Assembly: GCF_000024025.1 (NCBI RefSeq)
Contig: NC_013131.1
Coordinates: 682,001-746,000 of the forward strand
Direction of reading: 5' to 3'
Origin: Catenulispora acidiphila DSM 44928
Lineage (GTDB): Bacteria > Actinomycetota > Actinomycetes > Streptomycetales > Catenulisporaceae
DNA: 64,000 bases
Shown: positions 42,372 through 50,618 of the stretch, piece by piece
How the letters are laid out: each line of letters begins with the position of its first letter
Position numbering within the stretch: the stretch's first letter is position 1
Made by a program: the position numbers and the translations under genes
The notes under the pieces: generated by a model
Told to the model about the DNA's origin: nothing
The model's input: only the letters and a program-made list of their open reading frames with translations
The model's database searches: none

Positions 42372-43380
42372 CCCCCACCCCGCCCTTCGTGCTGTGACCG
42401 CTCCCGGTGCCCAAGCTGCTCCAGCCGCCCACCGCACCGGCAGCCCTAACGTCCGAATGCAGCACCGACGTCCGCACCACGGTCGCCCCGACCAACACAG
42501 CCAGTATCGCGACCAACCCCGCCGCCTGGATCGCGACCTGCCGACCGCCCCGCGGCGCGTAGACGTAGACCAGCCCGATCACCGCTCCGGTGAGCAGCCC
42601 GCCGAGGTGTCCCTGCCACGAGGTGAACCGCGACGCCAGCACCAGCCACACCACTGCCATGACCAGTTGCCGCTGTCCGCCGAGCGGATCGAAGTGCAGC
42701 TTGCGGCTCAGGACGAAGTAGAGCCCGATCAACCCGAAGACCGCCCCCGACGCCCCGATGGACTGCGTGTACGGCGCCGTCAGGTAGTAGCAGAACACTG
42801 ATCCGCCGACTGCCGACAGCAGATACGCCGCCAGGTACCGCACCCGCCCTATCTGCTGCTCGACCACGACGCCGAACATCCACAGCGAGAGCATGTTGAA
42901 CAAGATGTGCATCGGTCCCAGCGGCGGCTGGTTGGGCAGGATGTGCACGAACGCCGAGGTGATCATCCGGTACCACTGCCCGTGCGCGACGCCGATGGGG
43001 TGGTAGCCCGGCGGCGGGGAGGCCATGGTCAGGTAGACGCCGTCGTGCGGTCCGCGCATCGCGTCGGAGAGCATGCCGAGCTGGTCCACGACCGAGTTCT
43101 TCAGCAATTCCGCCGCGTACACCGCGAAGTTGAGCATGATGAGCGCGATGGTGACGACCGGACGCGTGCCGCCAGTCGCCAGCGAGCCGAACACCGTCCG
43201 CGCCTGCCGTACGTCCTTGTTCCCGTCGCGGACACAGTCAGGGCACTGAAACCCCACCGAGGCACTGCGCATGCAGTCGGGGCAGATGTACCGGTCGCAG
43301 CGCGTGCAGCGGATGTGGCTCTCGCGCCCGTTGTGCCGGAAGCACGTGGTCACCGGCACGGTGGCGTCGGGGACGGTCAT
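42301..43380 (-). CDS. Rhomboid intramembrane serine protease with N-terminal zinc finger
   Basis: 359 residues from ATG 43380, with GGAGG ten bases upstream. The N-terminus holds paired Cys motifs (CFRHNGRESHIRCTRCDRYICPDCM, then FQCPDC), a B-box-like zinc-binding module typical of actinobacterial rhomboids. Six or more membrane helices follow. The catalytic dyad is S211 in IGASGAVFGLIG and H258 in WQGHLGGLLTGAVIG, and HILFNMLSLWMFG is also conserved. The enzyme cleaves transmembrane helices of membrane proteins. The C-terminal ~60 residues after the last helix are Gly/Ala/Ser-rich. The MazG-NUDIX gene starts inside its 3' end. Confidence 0.94.
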   Translation of the reverse strand: MTVPDATVPVTTCFRHNGRESHIRCTRCDRYICPDCMRSASVGFQCPDCVRDGNKDVRQARTVFGSLATGGTRPVVTIALIMLNFAVYAAELLKNSVVDQLGMLSDAMRGPHDGVYLTMASPPPGYHPIGVAHGQWYRMITSAFVHILPNQPPLGPMHILFNMLSLWMFGVVVEQQIGRVRYLAAYLLSAVGGSVFCYYLTAPYTQSIGASGAVFGLIGLYFVLSRKLHFDPLGGQRQLVMAVVWLVLASRFTSWQGHLGGLLTGAVIGLVYVYAPRGGRQVAIQAAGLVAILAVLVGATVVRTSVLHSDVRAAGAVGGWSSLGTGSGHSTKGGVGDGRGVDLARDRAAEGMAGLASGH

Positions 43381-43559
43381 CGGCGGGAGTCCTCCGGACG
43401 GGTACAGCGGACGGCGCAACGGGACGGCACACCTTACCGTGCAGGGGCAGGCTGACGGCGGTCTTGCCGCAGCTCCTCAAGCACAGAGCGCGTACCGCTC
43501 GCGCCGGCCGTATGCTGACGGCGATCCCCCTGCTGTGATCATGTCGAGAAGAGACCCCA

Positions 43560-44210
43560 GTGCCTCGTCGTCCCCGCTGGATCGACCGCCTCACCGCCGC
43601 CGCGATTCGCGGGGTGTGGGACTGGGCTCGAGTGCGCGGCCGCATCACCTCCGGCAATCCCGGACGGTACCGCTTCGCGCATCTGGGTCCCGGCGCCGCG
43701 CTGTCCTTCCCCCTCGGCGCGCTCTACAACGAGCAGTACATGGCCATCGGCGAGGGCACGCTTGTCGGCGAAGGCGTGAGCCTGGCGGTCGGCTGGCCGG
43801 ACGAGGACTTCGGCGAGGAGATCGTGCTGCGGATCGGCCGCGGCTGCTCGATCGGCCGCGGCAGCCACATCGTGGCGCACCTGCGCGTCGACATCGGCGA
43901 CGACGTCTTCTTCGGTCCCTACGTCTACGTCACCGACCAGAACCACGGCTACGTCGCGCTCGACACCCCGATCGGCCGCCAGGACGCCGAGGACAAGCCG
44001 GTGACCATCGGCGACGGCTGCTGGCTCGGCGTCGGCTCGGTGATCCTGCCGGGCACGACACTGGGCCGGAACGTCGCCGTGGCCGCCGGCGCGGTGGTCC
44101 GCGGATCGTTCCCCGACCACTGCCTGATCGGCGGCGTCCCGGCCCGGATCCTCAGGCGCCACCACGACGAGGACGGCTGGCGCGCCGACCTTCAGGCGCC
44201 GAACCTGTAG
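43560..44210 (+). CDS. Left-handed beta-helix (hexapeptide) acyltransferase
   Basis: 216 residues from GTG 43560. Hexapeptide repeats run through the middle and end: IGEGTLVGEGVSLAVG, IGRGCSIGRGSHIVAH, LRVDIGDDVFFGPYVYVTDQNHGY, IGDGCWLGVGSVILPGTTLGRNVAVAAGAVV, and IGGVPARIL. The TDQNHGY histidine is at the usual catalytic place of serine/galactoside-type acetyltransferases, which move an acetyl group from acetyl-CoA to a sugar or amine hydroxyl. Trimeric and cytoplasmic. It may decorate a cell-surface glycan; no polysaccharide genes adjoin, so the acceptor is unknown. It converges on the DeoR-LacI regulator gene across a large inverted repeat. Confidence 0.9.
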   Translation: MPRRPRWIDRLTAAAIRGVWDWARVRGRITSGNPGRYRFAHLGPGAALSFPLGALYNEQYMAIGEGTLVGEGVSLAVGWPDEDFGEEIVLRIGRGCSIGRGSHIVAHLRVDIGDDVFFGPYVYVTDQNHGYVALDTPIGRQDAEDKPVTIGDGCWLGVGSVILPGTTLGRNVAVAAGAVVRGSFPDHCLIGGVPARILRRHHDEDGWRADLQAPNL

Positions 44211-44285
44211 GCGACGCGTGGGCGACTCGTGGGCGGACCGCCAAGTAAGAAGCGGCGCTCATGACTTGTGCGTGGGATGGGGTGA

Positions 44286-44921
44286 GTGGGCTGGTGCGGT
44301 TGGTTTGTGGGTTTTGAGAAGCTTTTTACGTCTTCGAGCATGGTTTGATGGCCTCGCAGGGGGGCGCAGTTCGGTGGCAGGTATCTGAGGAGCGTCGGCG
44401 GCCGGCGGTTATTCGTGTCCACGACCGCGCACCGGTCCGAGTCACTGCGCACACGTTGGGGTTGGCGGGTGTCTGCCACGTTTGAGGGGCACCTGAAGTC
44501 AACGTCAAGGGCAGGCGCCTCCGGCGGGGGCACTCTGCAACGGGGGGTCGGGCTGGGTGGGGCTACTCGGCGGCGGTCTGAATGTTGGTCGCTTTTGTCC
44601 CAGATCCCTACCACAAGCAACGACCGCCGCCGGACAGCGCGACCGCCCCTCCCCGGAGCGAGGCCGCTCGCCGCGAAGGCGCCGCCGGAGGCCCTGCTCT
44701 GCCCTTGACTTCAGGTGCCTACCAAACGCGGCCGCTACCCGCCAGCCCCGACGTGTGCGCAGTGACTCGGACCTGCGCGCGGTCGTGAACAGCCTCCACC
44801 GCCGGCCGCCAGCGCCACCCGGACACCCACCACCGAACTGCGTCCCCTGCGGGGCCATCAAACCATGCTCGAAGACGTAAAGAAGCTTCTAAAAACCCAC
44901 AAACCAACCGCACCGAGCCAC
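44286..44921. repeat. 636-bp fold-back: ~240-bp inverted repeats around a 154-bp centre
   Basis: The left arm (about 44286-44527) and the right arm (about 44682-44921) are reverse complements at roughly 80%. Two blocks are nearly perfect: one around 44328-44356 against 44855-44881 (containing GTCTTCGAGCATGGTTTGAT) and one around 44435-44456 against 44752-44773 (CCGAGTCACTGCGCACACGT). Parts of the centre also pair (CGGCGGCGGTC at 44570 with GACCGCCGCCG at 44622). The element fills most of the 788-bp gap between two convergent genes. No plausible coding frame is seen. It could be a giant bidirectional terminator, a structured RNA or a miniature mobile element. Confidence 0.82.
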
Positions 44922-44998
44922 CCCCCACACCACCCGCACACCAGTCAGCGGTGCCCAAAAAGCCCGCACCGACCAGCCGCCCCCCTCGCGCCACCCGC

Positions 44999-46063
44999 CT
45001 ACGCCGAGCGGGCGACCCCCGTCGACTCCCGCACGATCAGGCGCGGCGAGACGTCCACATGCCGCGCCGGCGCCCCGGGGTCGCGTACCAGGTCCAGCAG
45101 CGTGCGCACCGCCAGTTCTCCGACCGACTCCTTCGGCGGCGACACCGCGGTCAGTGCCGGTCGCGTCAGTGCCGAGAACTCGTCGTCGTAGGCGACGATC
45201 GACATCTCGCGCGGTACGGCGAACCGCGTGGCGAAACCGTTCTGCAGCAACGCCAGTGCGTCCTCGTCGGAGTGGACCAGCAGTGCGGTCGCCTCTGAGG
45301 CGCGCAGCCGTTCGGCGAGGGCGTCTATCTGCTCCGCGCCCCAGTTCGGCCAGCCGGCGAGGTCGGTGCCGATGATGCGCGGCATCTGCGGTAGCGCCAG
45401 TGCTGAGGCCGCCTGCTCGAAGCCGTTCAGGACACTGCGGGAGGTCGGTGTCTCGCCGCGGGCGAACATCGCGATGCGGCGGTGTCCGAGTTCGTGCAGA
45501 TGCCGAACCGCGAGCCCGGCACCGGTTTCGTGGTCTGTCCGGACCCACGAGGTGGTCGCGGCCGCCGGTCCGTAGGACCGCCGCTCGACCAACACCGTCG
45601 GCACGCCGAGCGCCCCGGCCCACTCCACTTCGTCCGCCGGCGCGAGCAGTACGGCCTGCGCCCCGGAGTCCACCAGGCCCATCGCCAGCGACAGGTCCTG
45701 CCCGGACTGGTAGTCCGAGACGGCGACCAGCAGCCGTCCCTCGGGCTCGCGCAACACGCGGCGCATCCCGTCGACGACCCGGTTGAAGTAGTACGAGGAC
45801 TTGGGGATCAGCGCGCCGATGACCGGCAGGTCGCCCTCGCCGCCCGGATCCTGGTGCCGGGCCGGCGGTGCGGGCTCGGCCGAGGCGGGCAGCACCGCGC
45901 CGCCGTGCACCTTGTCCAGTTGTCCGGCCTTGGCCAGCTGGTCCAGGTCGCGCCGGACTGTCACGTCCGACACTCCGAGGATGCCGACCAGCTCGGCCAC
46001 CTGCACCGACCCGCGTTCGCGGGCCAGGCGAAGGATCAGGGCGTGCCGTCTCGCGGCGAGCAC
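44999..46063 (-). CDS. Chimeric regulator: DeoR-type HTH with LacI-type sugar-binding domain
   Basis: 354 residues from GTG 46063, GGAGG six bases upstream. The N-terminal ~60 residues are a DeoR winged helix (RHALILRLARERGSVQVAELVGILGVSDVTVRRDLDQLAKAGQLDKVHGGAV). From about residue 78 the rest is a LacI/periplasmic-binding-type effector domain (PVIGALIPKSSYYFNRVVDGMRR, LGHRRIAMFARGETPTSRS, MSIVAYDDEFSALTRPALTAVSPPKESVGELAV). It should repress the divergent dehydrogenase and ABC transporter operon and be released by the imported sugar or a derivative. Two TTGTTCGTTT elements in the 197-bp divergent gap are candidate sites. Confidence 0.92.
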   Translation of the reverse strand: MLAARRHALILRLARERGSVQVAELVGILGVSDVTVRRDLDQLAKAGQLDKVHGGAVLPASAEPAPPARHQDPGGEGDLPVIGALIPKSSYYFNRVVDGMRRVLREPEGRLLVAVSDYQSGQDLSLAMGLVDSGAQAVLLAPADEVEWAGALGVPTVLVERRSYGPAAATTSWVRTDHETGAGLAVRHLHELGHRRIAMFARGETPTSRSVLNGFEQAASALALPQMPRIIGTDLAGWPNWGAEQIDALAERLRASEATALLVHSDEDALALLQNGFATRFAVPREMSIVAYDDEFSALTRPALTAVSPPKESVGELAVRTLLDLVRDPGAPARHVDVSPRLIVRESTGVARSA

Positions 46064-46150
46064 GAACCACCTCCTGGAGCAGAAGCTATCAGTCAGAACC
46101 GTTCACAGCATGCGGGTCCGACGGCCTTCCGGCAAGTCCGAGTTACGTTT

Positions 46151-46230
46151 TTGTTCGTTTCCCATCGGTTGTCATCGAACGTATTGACTTTCGGTTGCCT
46201 TCTTCTGACACTGGTCCCCATTGTTCGTTT
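46151..46230. promoter_or_regulatory. Two exact TTGTTCGTTT elements, candidate DeoR-LacI operators
   Basis: TTGTTCGTTT lies at 46151-46160 and 46221-46230 in the gap between the divergent regulator and dehydrogenase genes. Related half-sites TCGAACG (46174) and TTCGAAAG (46240) are also present. The AT-rich elements stand out from the GC-rich surroundings. Spacing of 70 bp is close to seven helical turns, which would suit cooperative binding or looping. Confidence 0.5.
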
Positions 46231-46260
46231 GACGGCTCATTCGAAAGGCCTCGCCGCTTC

Positions 46261-47277
46261 ATGGATCGTCCGCACGCCGTCCTGGCCATGCGCCCCGCTC
46301 TGCGTCCGCTGCTGTTCGACGCGGACGCCGAGGAGCGCCTTGCCCGGCTGGCCGAAGCGGATCCGGAGGCGGTGGTCACCGACTTCGCCGACCCCCGCGC
46401 GGCCGGGGCGCTGGTGCGGGCCGAAGTGCTGATCACCGGCTGGGACTGTCCCGTGCTGGACGAGCCGGCGCTGGCGCGGATGCCGGCGTTGCGCGCCGTC
46501 CTGCACTCCGGCGGCAGCGTGAAGCACCACATGACCGACGCCGCGTGGGCGCGCGGGCTGCTGGTCTCCTCGGCGGTCGCCGACAACGCGGTCCCGGTCG
46601 CCGAGTACACCCTCGCGATGGTCATCAGCGCGGGCAAGCGGCTGCCGGAGATGGAGCGCGCGTTCCGCGCGGGGCGGGACGGCCGGGACTGGCTGCACTG
46701 GTCCGAGGGCTTCGTCCCGGTCGGCAACCACCGCCGGGTGATCGGGGTCGTCGGGCTCTCCCGCGTCGGCCGCCGGGTCGTGGAGATGCTGCGGGTCCTG
46801 GACGCGACCGTCCTGGTGCACGACCCCTACGTGCCGGACGAGGTGGTCCGCGGACTCGGCGCCGTGCCGACCGGGCTCGACGCCCTCGTCGCGGCCAGCG
46901 ACGTGGTCAGCCTGCACGCGCCGAGCACCGCCGAGACCCGGCACCAGATGGACCGGCGCCGGCTGGCTCTGATGAAGGACGGCGCGACCCTGATCAACAC
47001 CGCGCGCGGCGCCCTGGTCGACACCGCGGCGCTGGCCGACGAACTGCGGGCCGGGCGGCTGTACGCGGTCGCCGACGTCACCGATCCCGATCCGCTGCCG
47101 CCGGACTCGGAGCTGTTCGACCTGCCGAACCTCACGCTGACCCCGCACGTCGCCGGCTCGATCGGCGGCGAACTGCGGCGGCTGGGCGATTTCGTCCTGG
47201 CTGAGCTGCGGCGCCTGACCGCCGGGACCGAGCTGCTCGGACGGGTGTTGCCCGAGACTCTGCCATCCATAGCGTGA
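46261..47277 (+). CDS. D-isomer-specific 2-hydroxyacid dehydrogenase
   Basis: 338 residues from ATG 46261. The NAD-binding part has RVIGVVGLSRVGRRVVEMLRVL (GxSxxG variant of GxGxxG) and LHAPSTAETRHQMDRRRLALMKDGATLINTARGALVD. The catalytic Arg is in NTARGALVD; the usual Glu and His are in the DPLPPDSELFDLPNLTLTPHVAGS region (His in TPHVAGS). It interconverts a 2-hydroxyacid and a 2-keto acid with NAD(P)H. It is first in a sugar-uptake operon under the divergent regulator, so it may act on a sugar acid released from the imported saccharide. The true substrate is unknown. Confidence 0.9.
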   Translation: MDRPHAVLAMRPALRPLLFDADAEERLARLAEADPEAVVTDFADPRAAGALVRAEVLITGWDCPVLDEPALARMPALRAVLHSGGSVKHHMTDAAWARGLLVSSAVADNAVPVAEYTLAMVISAGKRLPEMERAFRAGRDGRDWLHWSEGFVPVGNHRRVIGVVGLSRVGRRVVEMLRVLDATVLVHDPYVPDEVVRGLGAVPTGLDALVAASDVVSLHAPSTAETRHQMDRRRLALMKDGATLINTARGALVDTAALADELRAGRLYAVADVTDPDPLPPDSELFDLPNLTLTPHVAGSIGGELRRLGDFVLAELRRLTAGTELLGRVLPETLPSIA

Positions 47278-47343
47278 CAGCCACTTGCTACCTCTTCACT
47301 TGCTACCCCCTCACCTGAGAGCCCACAGAGAGCGAGTCCCGAT

Positions 47344-48657
47344 ATGCGAACCAGTAAGAACGTCCACCGCGCCGGCGTCATAGCCGCCGCGGTGGCCGTC
47401 TCGGCCGCGAGCCTGTCGGCCTGTGGCAGCTCCAGCAAGCCCGGCACGTCCTCCGGCGCCAAGTCCTCGGGCAGCACCTCGTTCACCTACTGGTCGATGT
47501 GGCAGCAGAACGAGCCGCAGGCCAAGGTGATCAAGAAGGCCGCCGACGACTTCACCGCCGCCACCGGTATCAAGGTGACCATCCAGTGGCAGGGCCGCGA
47601 CGTCATCACCAAGCTGACCCCGACGCTGCGCACCGGCTCCTCGGCGGACCTGGTCGACCAGTCGGTGAACGCGCTCGGCGCGCTGGTCGCCAAGGACGAG
47701 ACCACCGACCTGAGCAGCCTGTACGGCACCACGATCCCCGGCGAGTCGCAGACCGTCGGCCAGGTCATCCCCGACAGCTACAAGCCGTTCCTGAACGACA
47801 AGAACGGCAAGCCTTTCATCGCGCCTTACGAGGTCTCCTCCGAAGGCCTGTGGTTCGACGCGTCGAAGTTCCCCGCCCTCGCTGCCAACCCGCCGAAGAC
47901 CTGGGACGATCTGCTCGCGCTGTTCGACAAGGCCAAGGGCATGGGGATGACGCCGGTCGCGGTCCCCGGCGACGACAAGTACTGGGTGCTGCTGACCCTT
48001 CAGCGCGAGCTGGGTACTGACACCCTGAAGAAGTTGGCGAGCGACAAGACCGGCGCCGCCTGGGATGACCCGAAGGTCCTCAAGGCCGCGCAGCTGGTCC
48101 AAGCGATGCGCGACAAGGGCGACTTCCTCAAGGGCTACGAGTCCAGCAAGAGCATCGACGAAGAGGGTGACTGGGCCAAGGGACAGGCCGCCTTCTACCT
48201 GTCCGGCACGTGGGTTCCCTCCGAAGCCGCGCCGAACGCCGCTGCCGGCTTCACATTCGACAGCATCCAGCTGCCGGCCCTGGACTCGGGCAACACCGAC
48301 ACCGGCATCAACTTCTTCGGCTTCGCGGTCCCCAAGACCGCCAAGCACTCCGACGCCGCCGAGAAGTTCGTGGCCTTCTTCATGAAGAAGGAGGAGCTCT
48401 CCGGCATCTCGACCCAGGCGCTGAACCTCACACCGCGCGCCGACATCGCCCCGCCGGCCCAGCTGGCCTCGATGAGCAAGGCGCTGACCGGGACCGTCTA
48501 CGCCGACCAGGCGCACCTGTCCGTGGACTACGCGGACTGGACCAACAAGATGCTGAACCCCGAGATGATCCGCCTGATCACCGGCCAGGACGACGCCGCG
48601 AAGTTCGTCGCCAACGGCCGGCAGGGCACGATCGATTACTGGAAGTCCGCGTCGTGA
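47344..48657 (+). CDS. ABC transporter sugar-binding lipoprotein
   Basis: 437 residues from ATG 47344. The signal peptide ends in a lipobox, SLSAC, so the protein is anchored outside the membrane by a lipidated Cys. The mature part is a family-1 type extracellular binding protein (FTYWSMWQQNEPQAKVIKKAADDF, WFDASKFPALAANPPKTWDDLLALF, FYLSGTWVPSEA). It captures an oligosaccharide and delivers it to the two downstream permeases. No ATPase gene is present; actinomycetes often share the MsiK-type ATPase encoded elsewhere. Its stop overlaps the first permease start (GTGA). Ligand unknown. Confidence 0.94.
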   Translation: MRTSKNVHRAGVIAAAVAVSAASLSACGSSSKPGTSSGAKSSGSTSFTYWSMWQQNEPQAKVIKKAADDFTAATGIKVTIQWQGRDVITKLTPTLRTGSSADLVDQSVNALGALVAKDETTDLSSLYGTTIPGESQTVGQVIPDSYKPFLNDKNGKPFIAPYEVSSEGLWFDASKFPALAANPPKTWDDLLALFDKAKGMGMTPVAVPGDDKYWVLLTLQRELGTDTLKKLASDKTGAAWDDPKVLKAAQLVQAMRDKGDFLKGYESSKSIDEEGDWAKGQAAFYLSGTWVPSEAAPNAAAGFTFDSIQLPALDSGNTDTGINFFGFAVPKTAKHSDAAEKFVAFFMKKEELSGISTQALNLTPRADIAPPAQLASMSKALTGTVYADQAHLSVDYADWTNKMLNPEMIRLITGQDDAAKFVANGRQGTIDYWKSAS

Positions 48658-49586
48658 CCAGCGCCACCATCGGTGTCCGGCGGGGCCGGGTCAAGGGCTC
48701 GCCCCTGGCCCGGCGCCGTCGGCGTGTCTTCGGACCGTTCTTGGCGCCGGCGCTGATCCTGTACACGGTGCTGTTCATGGTGCCGACCGCGTACTCGTTC
48801 TACGCGAGCTTCACCAGCTGGGACGGGTTCTCCAACCCGCGGTGGAAGGGCACGCTCAACTACGACCACCTGACGCACGACCCGGCGTTCAAGGACGCCT
48901 TCTTCAACACCCTGAAGCTGCTGTTCGGGTGCGGCATCTTCCTTTTCGTCCTGAGCTTCGCCTTCATGCTGATGCTGCGCGAGATGAAGGGCCGCCGGTT
49001 CATCCAGGGCTTCATCTTCCTGCCGCACATCGTCTCCGGCGTGGCGCTGGCCGCGTTCTGGGACTTCCTGCTGAACCACGACGGAATGCTGAACAAGGGC
49101 CTGCACTCCTTCGGTCTGGGCCCGGTGGACTGGCTCAAGCCGCAGTGGCAGTTCGACGCGATCCTGGTCGCGATCGTCTGGATCAACACCGGCTACTACG
49201 TGACGATCCTGATGGCCGGCGTGGACCGCATCCCGCCGTACTACTACGAAGAGGCCAAGCTCGCCGGGACCAACTCCTGGCAGCGCTTCCGGCACATCAC
49301 GCTGCCGATGTCCTGGGACGTGATCGGGACCGCCGCGGTGCTGTGGACCATCGGCACGGTGAAGATCTTCGAGTTCATCCTCGCCTTCTCCGGCTCGCAG
49401 GGGAACCTGCCCAGCACCAACCAGTGGACGTCGGCGATGTACGTCTACGGCGAGACCATCGGCGGCACGTCCCCGATCTACGACTTCGGCCGGGCCTGCG
49501 CCGGCGCGGTCGTCACGCTCGTGGCGGTCGTGGTGGTGGTCGTGGTCCTGCGCCGGGTGACCAGCCGCGACCGGCTCGAGCTCTGA
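48654..49586 (+). CDS. ABC sugar transporter permease (MalF-type)
   Basis: 310 residues; GTG 48654 overlaps the lipoprotein stop. Six membrane helices are seen (APALILYTVLFMVPTAYSF, FGCGIFLFVLSFAFMLML, FIFLPHIVSGVALAAFWDF, DAILVAIVWINTGYYVTILM and others). The cytoplasmic EAA loop is YYEEAKLAGTNSWQRFRHITLP, which docks the ATPase. MalF-type half of the channel for the sugar bound by the upstream lipoprotein. The final helix is an unusually pure Val run (VVTLVAVVVVVVVL). Confidence 0.95.
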   Translation: MTSATIGVRRGRVKGSPLARRRRRVFGPFLAPALILYTVLFMVPTAYSFYASFTSWDGFSNPRWKGTLNYDHLTHDPAFKDAFFNTLKLLFGCGIFLFVLSFAFMLMLREMKGRRFIQGFIFLPHIVSGVALAAFWDFLLNHDGMLNKGLHSFGLGPVDWLKPQWQFDAILVAIVWINTGYYVTILMAGVDRIPPYYYEEAKLAGTNSWQRFRHITLPMSWDVIGTAAVLWTIGTVKIFEFILAFSGSQGNLPSTNQWTSAMYVYGETIGGTSPIYDFGRACAGAVVTLVAVVVVVVVLRRVTSRDRLEL

Positions 49587-49618
49587 GTACCGATGACCGA
49601 CACGAAGGCGGGACGACT

Positions 49619-50566
49619 ATGAGCGCCGCGACGACCGGGTCCCGCGCTGAGAGCGCGGCGCGGGACCCCAAGAGGGACCTCAGGAGGGACCCCAGGAGGG
49701 ACCCCAAGACGCCGGCGGCGGTTTCCGCCGGCCGCCGCCGGATCCCCTGGGCCCGGCTGCCGGGTTCCGCGCTGATCTGGCTGTTCGTCGCCTTCTGCGC
49801 GTTCACGTTCCTGTTCATCCTGCTCAGCTCGCTGAAGTCCAGCTACAACGTGCTGAACCACCCCTTCCGGCTGCCGACCGAGCTGAAGTTCGCCAACTGG
49901 AGCAAGGCCTGGCACGACGGCGGCTTCGGGCCGGCGTTCGTGAACTCGGTGCTGGTGGTCGCGGTGGCGGCGGCCGGGACGGTGCTGCTGGCCTCGCCGG
50001 CGGCGTACGTGCTGGGCCGCAACCAGAACCGCGTGTCCGGCGGCGTGAGCATGTACTTCGTGCTGGGGCTGGGCATCCCGATGCAGATCATCGTGCTGCC
50101 GCTGTATTCGATCATGGCCAAGATGCACCTGATCGACAATCTCGCCGGGCTGATCGTGCTCTACGTCGTGGTGAACCTGCCGTTCACGGTGTACCTGCTG
50201 ATGTCGTTCTTCGCCTCGCTGCCGGGGGAGCTGGAGGAGGCCGCGGCGCTGGACGGCGTGGGCCCGGGGATGACGTTCTGGCGGATCATGCTGCCGCTGG
50301 CCAAGGGCGGGCTGATGACGGCGCTGACGCTGGTGGCGATCGCGTGCTGGAACGAGACGTTCCTGGCGCTGATGTTCCTGCAGACCAATGACAACTTCAC
50401 GCTGCCGCTGGCGTTGGTCAACTTCCTGACCCAGCAGCAGTTCACCGGCGAGGACTTCGGCGTGATGTTCGCCGGGGTGTCCATCGCGGTGCTGCCCATG
50501 CTCGCGCTCTACGCGTGGCTCGGGCGCCGGATCACCGAGGGCTTGACCCTCGGAGCGGGGAAGTAG
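49619..50566 (+). CDS. ABC sugar transporter permease (MalG-type)
   Basis: 315 residues from ATG 49619, 32 bp after the first permease. Six helices and the EAA loop ELEEAAALDGVGPGMTFWRIMLPLAKGG define the MalG-type partner. The N-terminus before helix 1 carries a charged repeat, DPKRDLRRDPRRDPK, encoded by three near-identical 15-bp units (about 49665-49710), which is unusual for this family. It forms the heterodimeric channel with the preceding permease. The ATPase must be supplied from elsewhere. Confidence 0.95.
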   Translation: MSAATTGSRAESAARDPKRDLRRDPRRDPKTPAAVSAGRRRIPWARLPGSALIWLFVAFCAFTFLFILLSSLKSSYNVLNHPFRLPTELKFANWSKAWHDGGFGPAFVNSVLVVAVAAAGTVLLASPAAYVLGRNQNRVSGGVSMYFVLGLGIPMQIIVLPLYSIMAKMHLIDNLAGLIVLYVVVNLPFTVYLLMSFFASLPGELEEAAALDGVGPGMTFWRIMLPLAKGGLMTALTLVAIACWNETFLALMFLQTNDNFTLPLALVNFLTQQQFTGEDFGVMFAGVSIAVLPMLALYAWLGRRITEGLTLGAGK

Positions 50567-50618
50567 GCGCACCACCTCCCTCATTCACGCACCACCATCG
50601 CACTGGAGGTACGTAACT

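Noticed and set aside
44505-44861. Small ORFs in the fold-back element
   Set aside because: Present on both strands because the arms mirror each other; no ribosome site, no recognisable protein.
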